A stretch of DNA of 54,107 nucleotides from Aquamicrobium aerolatum DSM 21857 (GCF_900113935.1 NZ_FORF01000019.1:1-54107); one strand, 5' to 3'; positions 33,771 through 42,965 are shown, counted from the first letter of the stretch. Notes: generated from the letters alone by a model not told the origin. Made by a program: numbers and translations.

Positions 33771-35093
33771 ATGGCGTGGGTTGCAGTTATCATATTTGTT
33801 GTCGCGACGTTAACGGGCGGAGCAGCAATTGCCTACGTGACCGGCGCCGCCGCGGTGTTGAGTTTCCTTGCCGCGGATCAGGCTCGACACCTTGCCATTC
33901 TACCCCAGCGCGTCCTCAGCCAATTGGACGTCTTCACATTTCTGGCCATGCCTCTTTTCATTCTCGCAGGTGAGATGATGAGCCGAGGCGGCATCACACG
34001 TGCGCTGATCGATCTCGCAATGTTGATCGTCGGACGGTTCCGCGGAGGTCTGGGGCACGTCAACGTCGCGACCAGCATTTTCATGTCATCGATGTCCGGC
34101 TCGGCGGTTGCCGACGCCGCAGCGACTACAAGCGCTTTGGTCCCGGAGATGTCCAAGCGCGGTTACCCGTTGGAGTACGCCACCGCTCTTACCGCTGCAT
34201 CCTCAGTGCTGGGGCCACTCATTCCCCCCAGTGTCGTGATGATCTTTTACGGCGCGTTGATGAACGTTTCCGTAGCAGCTCTGTTCGCTGGCGGCATCCT
34301 GCCCGGTCTGCTCGTGGCGGCCGGGTTGTTCGCCTACAATGCCTATGCAGCTGTCCGGCTTGATCTGCCTGGCGGCCGCGATACCCAGATGCCACCGGTG
34401 CTTCCGACCGTGGCAAAAGCGGTGCCGGCCCTCGCCGTCCCGGCGGTCATGCTGGGCGGTATCGTGTTTGGCCTCGTCACGCCAACGGAGGCTGCCGCTC
34501 TCGCCGTCGTCATCGCCGGCATTACCGGTGTCGTTTATGCACTTCACCAGCCCGGCGTCGCCACACGGCAAGCACTGCGCGACTACGTCAGTCATCTCAA
34601 CGCAGCACTGGAACGTGCGGCACTTCTCACGGGCGCGATATTTGTCATCCTCTTTGCAGCTGCGATCTTCGGCTATCTTGTAGCGATCCAGAATCTCCCG
34701 CAGCAGATCGCTGCCCTCATCGATGGGCTTGGCATCAGCGGTGTCGGATACCTTCTGCTGATTACCGTCTTCTTTCTGATCATGGGGACGTTCATGGACA
34801 ACATGATGGCCATGGTTCTTCTCGTGCCGCTGCTCATTCCCGCCGCAATCGCGGGCGGCGCGGATCCGGTACATGTCGGCGTGGTGGTGTGCCTCAACCT
34901 GACGATAGGGCTTGTATCACCGCCGGTAGGGGGCGTCCTTATGGTTGTCTCCGCGATGAGCGGCGTCAGCTATCTGAAGCTGGCGTGGGCAATTCTGCCG
35001 CTGTTTCTTGTGCTTGTTGTCATGCTGTTCGTGCTTGTCCTGTTTCCGGAAATCACACTCTACATCCCGAGACAGGCTGGCTTTATTCAATAA
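33771..35093 (+). CDS. dctM: TRAP transporter large permease (DctM-like)
   Basis: A 440-residue sodium-coupled membrane subunit of about 12 helices. DctM family words include FTFLAMPLFILAGEMMSRGGI, MSGSAVADAAATTSALVPEM and YATALTAASSVLGPLIPPSVVMI. The second half carries GTFMDNMMAMVLLVPLLIP. No strong ribosome site; GTGAGGG precedes ATG 33771. In this operon the large permease comes first, followed by the binding protein and then the small permease, a less usual order. Confidence 0.93.
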   Translation: MAWVAVIIFVVATLTGGAAIAYVTGAAAVLSFLAADQARHLAILPQRVLSQLDVFTFLAMPLFILAGEMMSRGGITRALIDLAMLIVGRFRGGLGHVNVATSIFMSSMSGSAVADAAATTSALVPEMSKRGYPLEYATALTAASSVLGPLIPPSVVMIFYGALMNVSVAALFAGGILPGLLVAAGLFAYNAYAAVRLDLPGGRDTQMPPVLPTVAKAVPALAVPAVMLGGIVFGLVTPTEAAALAVVIAGITGVVYALHQPGVATRQALRDYVSHLNAALERAALLTGAIFVILFAAAIFGYLVAIQNLPQQIAALIDGLGISGVGYLLLITVFFLIMGTFMDNMMAMVLLVPLLIPAAIAGGADPVHVGVVVCLNLTIGLVSPPVGGVLMVVSAMSGVSYLKLAWAILPLFLVLVVMLFVLVLFPEITLYIPRQAGFIQ

Positions 35094-35119
35094 TCAGAAC
35101 ACATAGAGGGGAAATCAAA

Positions 35120-36112
35120 ATGAAATCGACATTGAAATGGATGCTCGGCGCGGCTTTTCTGGCGACCTCCGCAATGGGTGCGACCACGGGGCAGGCAGAA
35201 GAGATCAGGATTGGCGTTGGTTGCCCTGCAGTGCCGGTTTGCGGCGACTGGGTGTGGGCAGAAGATCTCGCAGCCAAGCTCAAAGCGGATGGCTTTGAGG
35301 CCACTGTTTATCCAGGCGGAGCGCTCGGCAAAGACCCCGAGCTCGTTGACCAGCTTGCGCAGGGGCTACTCCAGTTCGGTCTGACCAATTTCGTCATGAT
35401 CAACGAAATCGATCCACGCATCCAGGGCTTCATGGCGCCCTATATGTTCGACAGCATGGACCACATGTTCCGGACAGTAGATGAAACAGACATCCTCGCG
35501 TCAATCGACGGTTCGATGCAGAAACAGGGAATCCGTATCGCCGGGCTGATTGGCCTGGGCGGTACGGTGGGCATTTTCAACTCCAAGAAGCCGATCGAGA
35601 CCCCCGCAGATCTTGAGGGCATGCGCATTCGCGCAATCGACGCCACGCAAACCAAGCTGATTGAAGAATGGGGTGCCTCGTCGGTCGTCATCGACATGCC
35701 TGAATTCATGACTGGCATGCAGCAGGGCATGGCCGATGGCTACGTCAACCCACCCGTGGTGGCGTTGATTTTCCAGCACACCGACTACCTGAAATACTAC
35801 ACCGACTCCGGCTCCGGCACGCCGTTCCGTTCCGCCTTGATGTCCAACGATTGGTACGAAAGTCTCTCCGATGAGGACCGCGCCAAGATCGACGCAGCCA
35901 TCAAGCATACCAACGACAAGAACCGGGATTGGACAGAAGTCGCAGCGGCCAAGGAACTCGAGCAGTTGCGCGAGAAGGGTGTCGAGATCACATCGCTGAC
36001 TCCAGAAGCACGTGAGGACTTCATCGCTCGTTCGAAGGCGGCCTGGCCAAGCCTTATGCCAGCAGATGCGATTGAAGCATTTGTTGCAGCGGCGGAAAAA
36101 ACACGCAGATGA
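35120..36112 (+). CDS. dctP: TRAP transporter substrate-binding protein (DctP-like)
   Basis: A 330-residue periplasmic receptor. It has a Sec signal (MKSTLKWMLGAAFLATSAMGATTGQAEE, cleaved near residue 26). The family core includes GALGKDPELVDQLAQGLLQFG, KKPIETPADLEGMRIRAIDATQ and EFMTGMQQGMADG. The Arg of GMRIRA is the residue that binds a ligand carboxylate in known DctP proteins, so an acidic or amino-acid-like ligand is likely. ATG 35120 follows AGGGGAAATC. It overlaps the small permease gene by 4 bases. Confidence 0.92.
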   Translation: MKSTLKWMLGAAFLATSAMGATTGQAEEIRIGVGCPAVPVCGDWVWAEDLAAKLKADGFEATVYPGGALGKDPELVDQLAQGLLQFGLTNFVMINEIDPRIQGFMAPYMFDSMDHMFRTVDETDILASIDGSMQKQGIRIAGLIGLGGTVGIFNSKKPIETPADLEGMRIRAIDATQTKLIEEWGASSVVIDMPEFMTGMQQGMADGYVNPPVVALIFQHTDYLKYYTDSGSGTPFRSALMSNDWYESLSDEDRAKIDAAIKHTNDKNRDWTEVAAAKELEQLREKGVEITSLTPEAREDFIARSKAAWPSLMPADAIEAFVAAAEKTRR

Positions 36113-36639
36113 CCAGGTTCGGCGAGGCGGCGATCGCACTCAGCAGCGGTGTCGACCGGATATGTCTGTTCCTGGCCAAGTCAGCTCTGGTCGGGATGGT
36201 TTGTGTGGTCATGCTGCAGGTCGTCTCGCGCTACGGTCTGCGGCAACCGCCCGCATGGACGGAGGAACTCGCCCGCTACCTGATGGTCTGGGGCGGGCTC
36301 CTCGGCACCACTGCTGCATTTCGTAGAGCCACGGACCCAGCGGTCGTACGCGTTGACGAAAATGCGCGTGACAGGCGCGCGTATTTCGCCAAGCTTGCAA
36401 TCTTGGTGACTGCGGCAATCTTCGTCGGTCCTATCCTCTATTATTCGCTATTTGGCGCGGGGATGGATCCTGCGCGGAGTTTCATCATGCGGATGTCCGC
36501 ACGAAGCTCGCCCGGCCTTGGCGTCAACCTTGCGGTGATTGCCGCCGCCATTCCAACGGTGTGTGTCGTAATCCTGATTCACCTGGTGGCCCGAATCATC
36601 GGAGGACCCTTGATTACAAGAAACGCGGAGCAGAAATAG
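36109..36639 (+). CDS. dctQ: TRAP transporter small permease (DctQ-like)
   Basis: A 176-residue four-helix membrane protein. The DctQ pattern VVMLQVVSRYGLRQPPAWTEELARYLMVWGGLLGTTAAFRR spans helices 1-2. The C-terminal helices are AILVTAAIFVGPILYYSLF and VNLAVIAAAIPTVCVVILIHLVA. The ATG overlaps the dctP stop (ATGA), and 3 bases separate its stop from the oxidase start. Confidence 0.92.
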   Translation: MTRFGEAAIALSSGVDRICLFLAKSALVGMVCVVMLQVVSRYGLRQPPAWTEELARYLMVWGGLLGTTAAFRRATDPAVVRVDENARDRRAYFAKLAILVTAAIFVGPILYYSLFGAGMDPARSFIMRMSARSSPGLGVNLAVIAAAIPTVCVVILIHLVARIIGGPLITRNAEQK

Positions 36640-36642
36640 TAG

Positions 36643-37794
36643 ATGCGGTTCACCGGAGAACATGTCGACTACGTCGTGATCGGTGCAGGCATCGCGGGCG
36701 CGTCCGTCGCGGCCGAACTGGCTGCGAACGGCAGTGTTCTGCTGATCGAACGCGAGAACCAGCCGGGCTATCATACCACAGGGCGCTCCGCGGCGCTTTT
36801 CTCTCAGGTTTACGGGCCCGACCAGATCCGAGCCCTTTCCCGTGCTTCATCCCGCTTCTATCAGAATCCACCACCCGGTTTCACGGAGCACCAACTCGTT
36901 CATCGCCGTCCGGTGGCCCTGATGGGGCGAAGTGACCAAGCGGACACGGTCCACGCTGAATTCGAGCAGGTCCGTGGCCGTGGTGACGTCAGCCTTATCA
37001 CAGGCAACCAACTACGCGAGATGATGCCACTTCTTCGCGAGGGTTACGCCGCATGCGCCTTGTTAGAGAACGATTCAGCCGACATTGAAGTGCACGCCCT
37101 TCACCAAGGCTATCTGCGCCAACTGCGAGAGCGTGGCGGTCAACTTCGAACGACGAGCGAAGTTCTGGGCCTGTCAAACGCTAATGGTTGTTGGTCGATC
37201 GAAACCAACCAAGGCCGATCATACGCATCGACCGTCATCAATACTGCGGGCGCATGGGCGGACGAAATTGCTGGCCTGGCTGGCACGTCGAGGGTCGGCT
37301 TGGTTCCAAAACGCAGGACGGCATTGATTGTCGACGCACCCGAGGGCCATGCTGACAACCAATGGCCAATGGTCGTCGACATCGACGAGCAGTTTTACCT
37401 GAAACCGGATGCAGGAAAACTATTGCTTTCGCCGGCGGACGAAACTCCAAGTCCGCCTTGCGACGCGCAGCCGGAAGAAATCGACATCGCAATCTGTATC
37501 GATCGCGTTCAGCAGGCTTTCGATCTCGACGTGCGCCACATCGGCAACCGATGGGCGGGTCTGCGGAGCTTCGTGGCTGACGGTGTGCCCGTCGTTGGCT
37601 ACGCCGATGACGTACCAGGCTTTTTCTGGCTCGCCGGTCAGGGCGGGTATGGAATCCAGACCGCTCCTGCGATGGCACGCGTAGCCGCTGCCTTGATCAA
37701 GGACGATCAAATTCCCGACGATATAGCGGAAGAAGGCGTCGAAATCGCCAGGCTATCCCCGCTTCGCCGTACGCTTACTTCAGAGGTTACCTGA
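36643..37794 (+). CDS. FAD-dependent oxidoreductase, DAO (glycine/D-amino-acid oxidase) family
   Basis: A 383-residue flavoenzyme. The dinucleotide fold is VDYVVIGAGIAGASVAAELA with an acidic end VLLIERE. The GYHTTGRSAALF segment is like the flavin-site motif of DAO proteins. The C-terminal FFWLAGQGGYGIQTAPAMAR is the second FAD-binding motif. Soluble. Such enzymes oxidise amines or amino acids to imines, which hydrolyse to keto acids. Coupled to dctQ and to the mlrC gene (1-base overlap), it would act on the imported compound or a product of it. Confidence 0.9.
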   Translation: MRFTGEHVDYVVIGAGIAGASVAAELAANGSVLLIERENQPGYHTTGRSAALFSQVYGPDQIRALSRASSRFYQNPPPGFTEHQLVHRRPVALMGRSDQADTVHAEFEQVRGRGDVSLITGNQLREMMPLLREGYAACALLENDSADIEVHALHQGYLRQLRERGGQLRTTSEVLGLSNANGCWSIETNQGRSYASTVINTAGAWADEIAGLAGTSRVGLVPKRRTALIVDAPEGHADNQWPMVVDIDEQFYLKPDAGKLLLSPADETPSPPCDAQPEEIDIAICIDRVQQAFDLDVRHIGNRWAGLRSFVADGVPVVGYADDVPGFFWLAGQGGYGIQTAPAMARVAAALIKDDQIPDDIAEEGVEIARLSPLRRTLTSEVT

Positions 37795-39248
37795 TGAAAC
37801 TTTTCATGGCCGGTCTTGTCACGGAGACGAACTCGTTTTCGCCGCTGCCAACAGGCATGCTCAGTTTCGAAGAAGGCGGCATCACGCGGGGCAATACCGC
37901 TTCTTTGCCGCTCCAATATTGGACCGCACCCTTGCACGTCTGGCGCAAGAAAGCGGCCGAGCGCGACATTGAAGTGGTAGAAGGTCTGATGGCCATCGCC
38001 CAGCCAGCTGGCCCGACCGTCCGCACGACATATGAGACTTTTCGTGACGAGATCCTGGATGACCTGCGCACGGCAATGCCGGTGGACATGGTTTTTCTCT
38101 CGTTGCACGGCGCAATGATTGCCGATGGCTATGACGATTGCGAAGGGGACCTGATTGCGCGATGCCGTGAAATTGTCGGTGAGAAGACGGTTATCGGAGG
38201 TCTGCTGGATCCTCACTCACACCTCACCGACACAATGATGACAGAAGCAAACTTGCTCGTTCCGTACAAGGAATACCCCCATGTGGACGTTGCGGAACGC
38301 GCACAAGACCTGTTCTCGATGGCAGTTGCCGCTGCCGAAGGGCGCACCCGTCCGGTGATGCGCGACCACGATTGCCGGATCATTTGCGCCTTGCATACGC
38401 CCTATGAGCCGATGCGCAGTTTCGTTGATTCCATGTCAGCTCGCGAAGGCAAGGACGGCGTTCTGCACGTCGGGCTGATCCACGGGTTTCCCTGGGGTGA
38501 CCATGAGCGAACGGGCGCGCGCAGTCTCGTCATCACTGATGGCGATGCTGACAAGGCGTCCAACCTGGCGGCTGAAGTTGCAGAGCAACTGTTTTCAATC
38601 CGCGGCGGTCTCAACCGTCCGCACCCGGACATTGGAACGGCACTTGACGCGGCGCTTGCGCATCACAGCGGGCCGATAGTCCTGGCAGATGTTGCAGATA
38701 ACGCCGGGGGCGGTGCTCCGGGTGACGCCACCTTCCTGCTCAAAGCGATCCTTGATCGCAACATTACCAACGCGGTCGTCGGAATTTTCTGGGATCCTAT
38801 GGCTGTCCGGATCTGCCGGGAAGCGGGGGAAGGCGCAACTTTGCAGTTGCGACTGGGGGGCAAACACGGCCCGATGTCAGGTGACCCGCTGGACCTTCAG
38901 GTGACCGTGAAGAAAATCGCCTCCGATCTTTCCCAGCGGTTCGGCGAACTGCCATTGGCGCTCGGCAACATGGCTTGGCTACAGTGCGAGGGAGTGGACA
39001 TTGTGATCAACGATCTGCGCACCCAGACATTCCATCCTGAAGCCTACACCGGGCTTGGCATCGACCTGTCTTCCAGGAAGCTTGTGTGCGTGAAGTCCTC
39101 CCAGCATTTCCATGCCGGTTTCGCACCGATCGCCGCCGAGGTCATACATGTCGCGACACCCGGATCAATCACACCGGATTACGCCAACATCCCATATACG
39201 CGACGCGCACCAAGTTACTGGCCGAAGATGGAGGATCCTTTCGCATGA
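37794..39248 (+). CDS. M81-family metallopeptidase, MlrC-like
   Basis: A 484-residue MlrC-type enzyme, the family named for the microcystin-degrading peptidase C. The N-terminus AGLVTETNSFSPLPTG, then LHGAMIADGYDDCEGDLI, GLLDPHSHLTDTMM and GFPWGDHERTGA contain the His/Asp residues of the expected zinc site. DVADNAGGGAPGDATFLLKAIL is highly conserved in M81. Most members are not in microcystin pathways and have no known substrate. It starts one base inside the oxidase stop and overlaps the hydrolase by 4 bases. Confidence 0.92.
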   Translation: MKLFMAGLVTETNSFSPLPTGMLSFEEGGITRGNTASLPLQYWTAPLHVWRKKAAERDIEVVEGLMAIAQPAGPTVRTTYETFRDEILDDLRTAMPVDMVFLSLHGAMIADGYDDCEGDLIARCREIVGEKTVIGGLLDPHSHLTDTMMTEANLLVPYKEYPHVDVAERAQDLFSMAVAAAEGRTRPVMRDHDCRIICALHTPYEPMRSFVDSMSAREGKDGVLHVGLIHGFPWGDHERTGARSLVITDGDADKASNLAAEVAEQLFSIRGGLNRPHPDIGTALDAALAHHSGPIVLADVADNAGGGAPGDATFLLKAILDRNITNAVVGIFWDPMAVRICREAGEGATLQLRLGGKHGPMSGDPLDLQVTVKKIASDLSQRFGELPLALGNMAWLQCEGVDIVINDLRTQTFHPEAYTGLGIDLSSRKLVCVKSSQHFHAGFAPIAAEVIHVATPGSITPDYANIPYTRRAPSYWPKMEDPFA

Positions 39249-40102
39249 CCAACGCTCTGATAAATGCCCGAGATGACTTTGCCAGGGCCAATCCGGAACA
39301 ACGCGTCTTGCTGAACGGCCGTGAATGGGGGCTCATCGATCTTGCTGGTAGCGGGCCAGCCCTGCTGTTGATCCCCGGCACCCTGGGACGCGCTGACATC
39401 TTCTGGCAACAGATGGCTGCCTTGAAAGGCCGTGTCCGCATCCTGTCCGTTTCCTATCCAGATAGCGGAGGTGTTGAGGAGTGGGCCGGCGATCTGATCT
39501 CATTGATTTCCGATCGCGACATAGAGAAAGTTACCGTTCTGGGCTCGTCGCTTGGCGGTTATCTGGCGCAATACATCGCCGCAGTCCATCCCGACCGGGT
39601 CGAGCGTTTGATTGCAGCCAACACGCTTTACGACACTGCCCCCGCGAAACGAAACCCGCCCTATAGCTCTGATCTCGACCTCGCCCCGATCGAGGTATTG
39701 CGCAACGGGTTTGGACGTGGTCTTGGCGCTTGGGCGGACAGTCACCCAGAACAGGCAGAACTCGTCGAACTCCTCTTGCAGGAAGTCGGCGGTCGCATTC
39801 CTGAACTGGAGTTGCGCAACCGGTTAAAGGGGATCAAGAACGCCCCTGACCTGCCCGCTAGTAAAACAAGCCCAGCGAATACTATCACGATCGAGGCTGC
39901 GGACGACCCGTTAATCCCTCAGTTCATGCGCGATGAAGTCCGGGCCGTGCTCATTCCTGCAGTCAGCTACCACTTCGAAAGCGGCGGACATTTCCCCTAT
40001 CTCGCCCGACCCGAACTCTACACGGCAATCCTCGAGGAACAGCTGCAACTGGTTGCAGCTGGAACTACCGAATGGGGTAACGCCAGGGAGCGTAGTCTGT
40101 GA
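39245..40102 (+). CDS. Alpha/beta hydrolase
   Basis: A 285-residue alpha/beta-hydrolase. The oxyanion region is LLLIPGTLGRADIFWQQM and the nucleophile elbow is VLGSSLGGYLAQYIAAVHPDRV (Ser in GSSLGG). The acid is probably the Asp of IEAADDPLIP, and the His lies in FESGGHFPYL. The overall pattern is near the SPG21/maspardin group. Cytoplasmic. It overlaps mlrC and the next gene by 4 bases each. Likely an ester, lactone or amide hydrolase in the same pathway. Confidence 0.88.
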   Translation: MTNALINARDDFARANPEQRVLLNGREWGLIDLAGSGPALLLIPGTLGRADIFWQQMAALKGRVRILSVSYPDSGGVEEWAGDLISLISDRDIEKVTVLGSSLGGYLAQYIAAVHPDRVERLIAANTLYDTAPAKRNPPYSSDLDLAPIEVLRNGFGRGLGAWADSHPEQAELVELLLQEVGGRIPELELRNRLKGIKNAPDLPASKTSPANTITIEAADDPLIPQFMRDEVRAVLIPAVSYHFESGGHFPYLARPELYTAILEEQLQLVAAGTTEWGNARERSL

Positions 40103-41076
40103 TCGTTCTTTCTCATCAGGACATCATTGAGCTGCTGCCGCCACGTACCGCGATTGATGTGGTGGCAGATGCAATGGCCGCGACCTCGCGCGGCGATGTC
40201 GAGCTTCCACTGCGCTCCATCATGGATGCAGGCGGTCCCAACAAGATGGGCATCATGCCTGGCATGATGCGAACGCCCCCATGCCATGGGATCAAGCTGG
40301 TCAGTCTCTTCCCCGGAAACGTCGCTGCAGGTCTGTCGTCGCACCAGGGAGCGATGGTGCTGTTTGAATCGGTGAACGGGACTGCCGTCGCGATGATGGA
40401 TGGAGGTCCTCTGACCGCGCTACGCACAGCGGCCGCGAGCGCCGTCGCCACACGCAGTCTTTCACGTCCGGACTCAACCGTGTTGGCCATGATTGGCGCC
40501 GGCGAGCAGGCCCGAAATCACCTCCATGCGATATGTGTTGTACGAAACATTTCTGAACTGCGCATCGCTAGCCGAACTGAGGCATCGGCTTCAGCCTTCG
40601 CAGAGTACGCACGGAGACACTATCCTCATCTGACGATCGATTTCGGCACGGATATCAAAAATGCGGTGGCGGGTGCTGATATTGTCTGCACGGTAACCAG
40701 TTCGCCGGTCCCGATTTTGAAGGGCGAATGGATCTCCCCCGGCACCCACCTTAACATCGTTGGCGCCTCGATACCTTCACGACGAGAGATCGACGACGAA
40801 ATGGTGCTCAGGTCTAGTGTGTTCGTAGACTTCCGTCGTTCAACCTTTGCTCAGGCGGGTGAAATCGTCGACATGATCGAAGCGAAACGGATCGGAGAGC
40901 AGCACATACGCGCCGAAATCGGTGAAGTTCTGAACGGTACCCGAACTGGGCGGACTGATAACAGTCAGGTCACCCTCTATCGCTCCCTCGGAATAGCTTC
41001 ACAGGATATCGCATGCGCCTATCACTGCTGGGAGCAAGCGAAGGTAACCGGTCGCGGCGTCAACGCTCCGCTATAG
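40099..41076 (+). CDS. Ornithine cyclodeaminase/mu-crystallin family protein
   Basis: A 325-residue Rossmann enzyme of the OCD family, distinct from EutC. Conserved words are GIKLVSLFPGN, MMDGGPLTALRTAAASAVAT, VLAMIGAGEQARNHLHAI (NAD site) and ADIVCTVTSSPVPILKG. The family includes cyclodeaminases and reductases of cyclic or N-alkyl imines. The GTG start at 40099 overlaps the previous stop (GTGA). As last gene of the TRAP operon, it may reduce or deaminate an imine made by the DAO-type oxidase; this is inference. Confidence 0.88.
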   Translation: MIVLSHQDIIELLPPRTAIDVVADAMAATSRGDVELPLRSIMDAGGPNKMGIMPGMMRTPPCHGIKLVSLFPGNVAAGLSSHQGAMVLFESVNGTAVAMMDGGPLTALRTAAASAVATRSLSRPDSTVLAMIGAGEQARNHLHAICVVRNISELRIASRTEASASAFAEYARRHYPHLTIDFGTDIKNAVAGADIVCTVTSSPVPILKGEWISPGTHLNIVGASIPSRREIDDEMVLRSSVFVDFRRSTFAQAGEIVDMIEAKRIGEQHIRAEIGEVLNGTRTGRTDNSQVTLYRSLGIASQDIACAYHCWEQAKVTGRGVNAPL

Positions 41077-41174
41077 GCCCCGCCGAAAACCGGCTCAGGC
41101 TGAGATTGCTCTGACGAACTGCCGAGGGGGTTGGAACGCTTCAACCGACGCAGCGAAGCGTGACCGGCGAATGG
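41077..41174. other. Gap after the TRAP operon
   Basis: About 100 bases with no gene seen before IS6-like sequence begins. No convincing terminator was found. Confidence 0.4.
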
Positions 41175-41664
41175 CATATCGATAAAATCGACATCAAGGT
41201 TCGTGGCCGATGAATGTATATTTGACGCGCTATTGACTGTGTCGGCGACACCATCGAATTCTGGTTCAGCCAGCAGCGTTACTTGCTGTCAGCAAAGCAG
41301 TTTTTCAGGAAAGCGCTAGCACGTTACGGTTGACCCGAGTGCGTGTTTATTGATGGTAGCCGAAGCAATCATGAGGCCGTCGTTTCCTGTGACATCATTA
41401 ACCGTTTGCAGGACCGCTCTTGGTGCCGGCTGAAGCTGATCGAAATCTGCAAGAGCAAATATCTGAATAACCGGGAAGCGCAGGATTAACGACGTTTCAA
41501 GCGCCGAATCCGGCCAATGCTTGGGTTGGGTTCAAATCACCAACATCAGCTTTGATCATCCTGTCAGGCATCGAGATGACCCCATGATGCGCAGGCGACA
41601 GGCCAAGTGTGCCTTCAATCCAAATCCGTTCTGGGTCGAGCAGTTCACGATCCTTACCGCCTAA
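41175..41664 (+). pseudogene. IS6-family transposase, decayed
   Basis: Multi-frame remnants of an IS6-type transposase: WHIDKIDIK, CVGDTIEFWFSQQRYLLSAKQFFRKALARYG (DDE Asp context lost), INRLQDRSW, SKYLNN, KRRIRPMLG, and a clean terminal NPNPFWVEQFTILTA ending at TAA 41662. Several frameshifts and stops. It shares CAGCAAAGCAGTT and AGGAAAGCGCT with the remnant at 8.7 kb, in the same orientation. Confidence 0.8.
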
Positions 41665-41830
41665 ATGGTGTACGGTAAGGCCGCTTGTGTTTCCAGTTAA
41701 CAGTTGCAACAGAGGCATCGTAAAGCGTGGTCATTCCGATCAGTGGCCTTGCAATGCTTATTATATGTCGATACATTTCGATTTTATCGACGCTTCGTGG
41801 CCAAATGTCGATGCTGACGACATATCAGCC

Positions 41831-41867
41831 CGACATGTCGATCGAAAAAGGATTGATCGACATGTCG
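41831..41867. promoter_or_regulatory. 13-bp perfect inverted repeat over the fic start
   Basis: CGACATGTCGATC (41831-41843) and GATCGACATGTCG (41855-41867) are exact reverse complements around an 11-base spacer, GAAAAAGGATT. The spacer contains the AAGG ribosome site, and the right arm contains the ATG at 41862. Each arm also contains the palindrome CGACATGTCG. It may be a dimer-of-dimers operator, or an mRNA hairpin that hides the start codon. Confidence 0.75.
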
Positions 41868-42965
41868 TTTCGCGCGGACCAGCCCTATAATGACCTGCCT
41901 CCCCTCCCCCCGCGCCAAGATATCGAGACAAAGGCCGTTCTGAAGGCCTGCATAGAGGCGCGCGCAGCGCTGGCGGAACTTCGCGTCTCCGGCCAGCTTA
42001 TTCCGAACCAGGCCGTGCTGATCAATTCGATTCCCCTGCTCGAAGCGCAGGCTAGCTCTGAAATTGAGAATATCGTCACCACGACCGACCGGCTGTTCCG
42101 CTTCGCCAACGAGCCCGGCAATCAGGCTGATCCCGCGACCAAAGAAGCCCTACGCTATCGAACAGCACTCAGCGAGGGGTTCCAGACCCTCACGGAAAGG
42201 CCGTTGTCGACGTCCACCGCCATCGCCGTCTGCCGCACCATCAAGGGTGTCGAACTGGATATCCGGGCAACGCCTGGAACGGCTTTGATGAATGAGGCAA
42301 CGGGTAGCGTGATTTACACACCACCCGAGGGTCAGGCTCTGCTGCGGGACAAGCTCGCAAACTGGGAGCGCTACATCCATGAAGCCGAGGAGATCGACCC
42401 TCTTATCCGACTGGCTGTGATGCACTACCAGTTCGAGGCAATCCACCCCTTCATTGACGGCAATGGACGAACCGGCCGTGTGTTGAACCTGCTCTACCTT
42501 GTTGATAAAGGCCTGCTGGATATCCCTGTGCTCTATCTTAGTCGCTATATCATCGGCAACAAACGCGCTTATTACGACCGGCTATTGTCGGTCACGACCG
42601 ACGAGGAATGGGAAGAATGGATCCTATTCATGCTGGAGGCGGTACGCGAAACGGCAAATTGGTCGACAGCGCGCATTCGCGCCATCCGGGACCTGCTCAA
42701 CCAGACCGCGGAACAAATCCGACATGATCTGCCGAAAATCTATTCACGCGAGTTGGCTGAGATTATCTTCGTCAACCCCTATTGCCGCATTGGCGATCTG
42801 GTAACGGCCGGTATTGCCAAACGACAGTCGGCATCGGTCTATCTCAAGAGCCTGACCGAGCACGGCTTGTTGCAGGAGATGAAAGCCGGGCGTGAAAATC
42901 TCTACATTAACCCTCCACTGCTCGCGCTTCTCAGAGAGCGGCCCCCGGCGCGGTCCGACCGATAG
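41862..42965 (+). CDS. Fic-family protein (AMPylator), class II
   Basis: A 367-residue Fic protein that transfers AMP, or another nucleotide part, to target hydroxyls. The Fic motif HPFIDGNGRTGR is perfect (bases 42444-42479). The inhibitory helix SSEIEN fits the class II pattern (S/T)xxxE(G/N) and lies N-terminal to the core, so the protein is self-inhibited. A C-terminal winged-helix part (SRELAEIIFVNPYCRIGDLVTAGIAKRQSASVYLKSLTEHGLL) suggests DNA binding and autoregulation. ATG 41862 was chosen by comparison with family starts; ATG 41835 is in frame and lies in the opposite arm of the inverted repeat. Confidence 0.9.
   Translation: MSFRADQPYNDLPPLPPRQDIETKAVLKACIEARAALAELRVSGQLIPNQAVLINSIPLLEAQASSEIENIVTTTDRLFRFANEPGNQADPATKEALRYRTALSEGFQTLTERPLSTSTAIAVCRTIKGVELDIRATPGTALMNEATGSVIYTPPEGQALLRDKLANWERYIHEAEEIDPLIRLAVMHYQFEAIHPFIDGNGRTGRVLNLLYLVDKGLLDIPVLYLSRYIIGNKRAYYDRLLSVTTDEEWEEWILFMLEAVRETANWSTARIRAIRDLLNQTAEQIRHDLPKIYSRELAEIIFVNPYCRIGDLVTAGIAKRQSASVYLKSLTEHGLLQEMKAGRENLYINPPLLALLRERPPARSDR

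Noticed and set aside
37794..39248. Microcystin degradation locus
   Set aside because: Only an MlrC-family gene is present. MlrA, MlrB and MlrD, which define that pathway, are absent, and the M81 family is mostly outside it.
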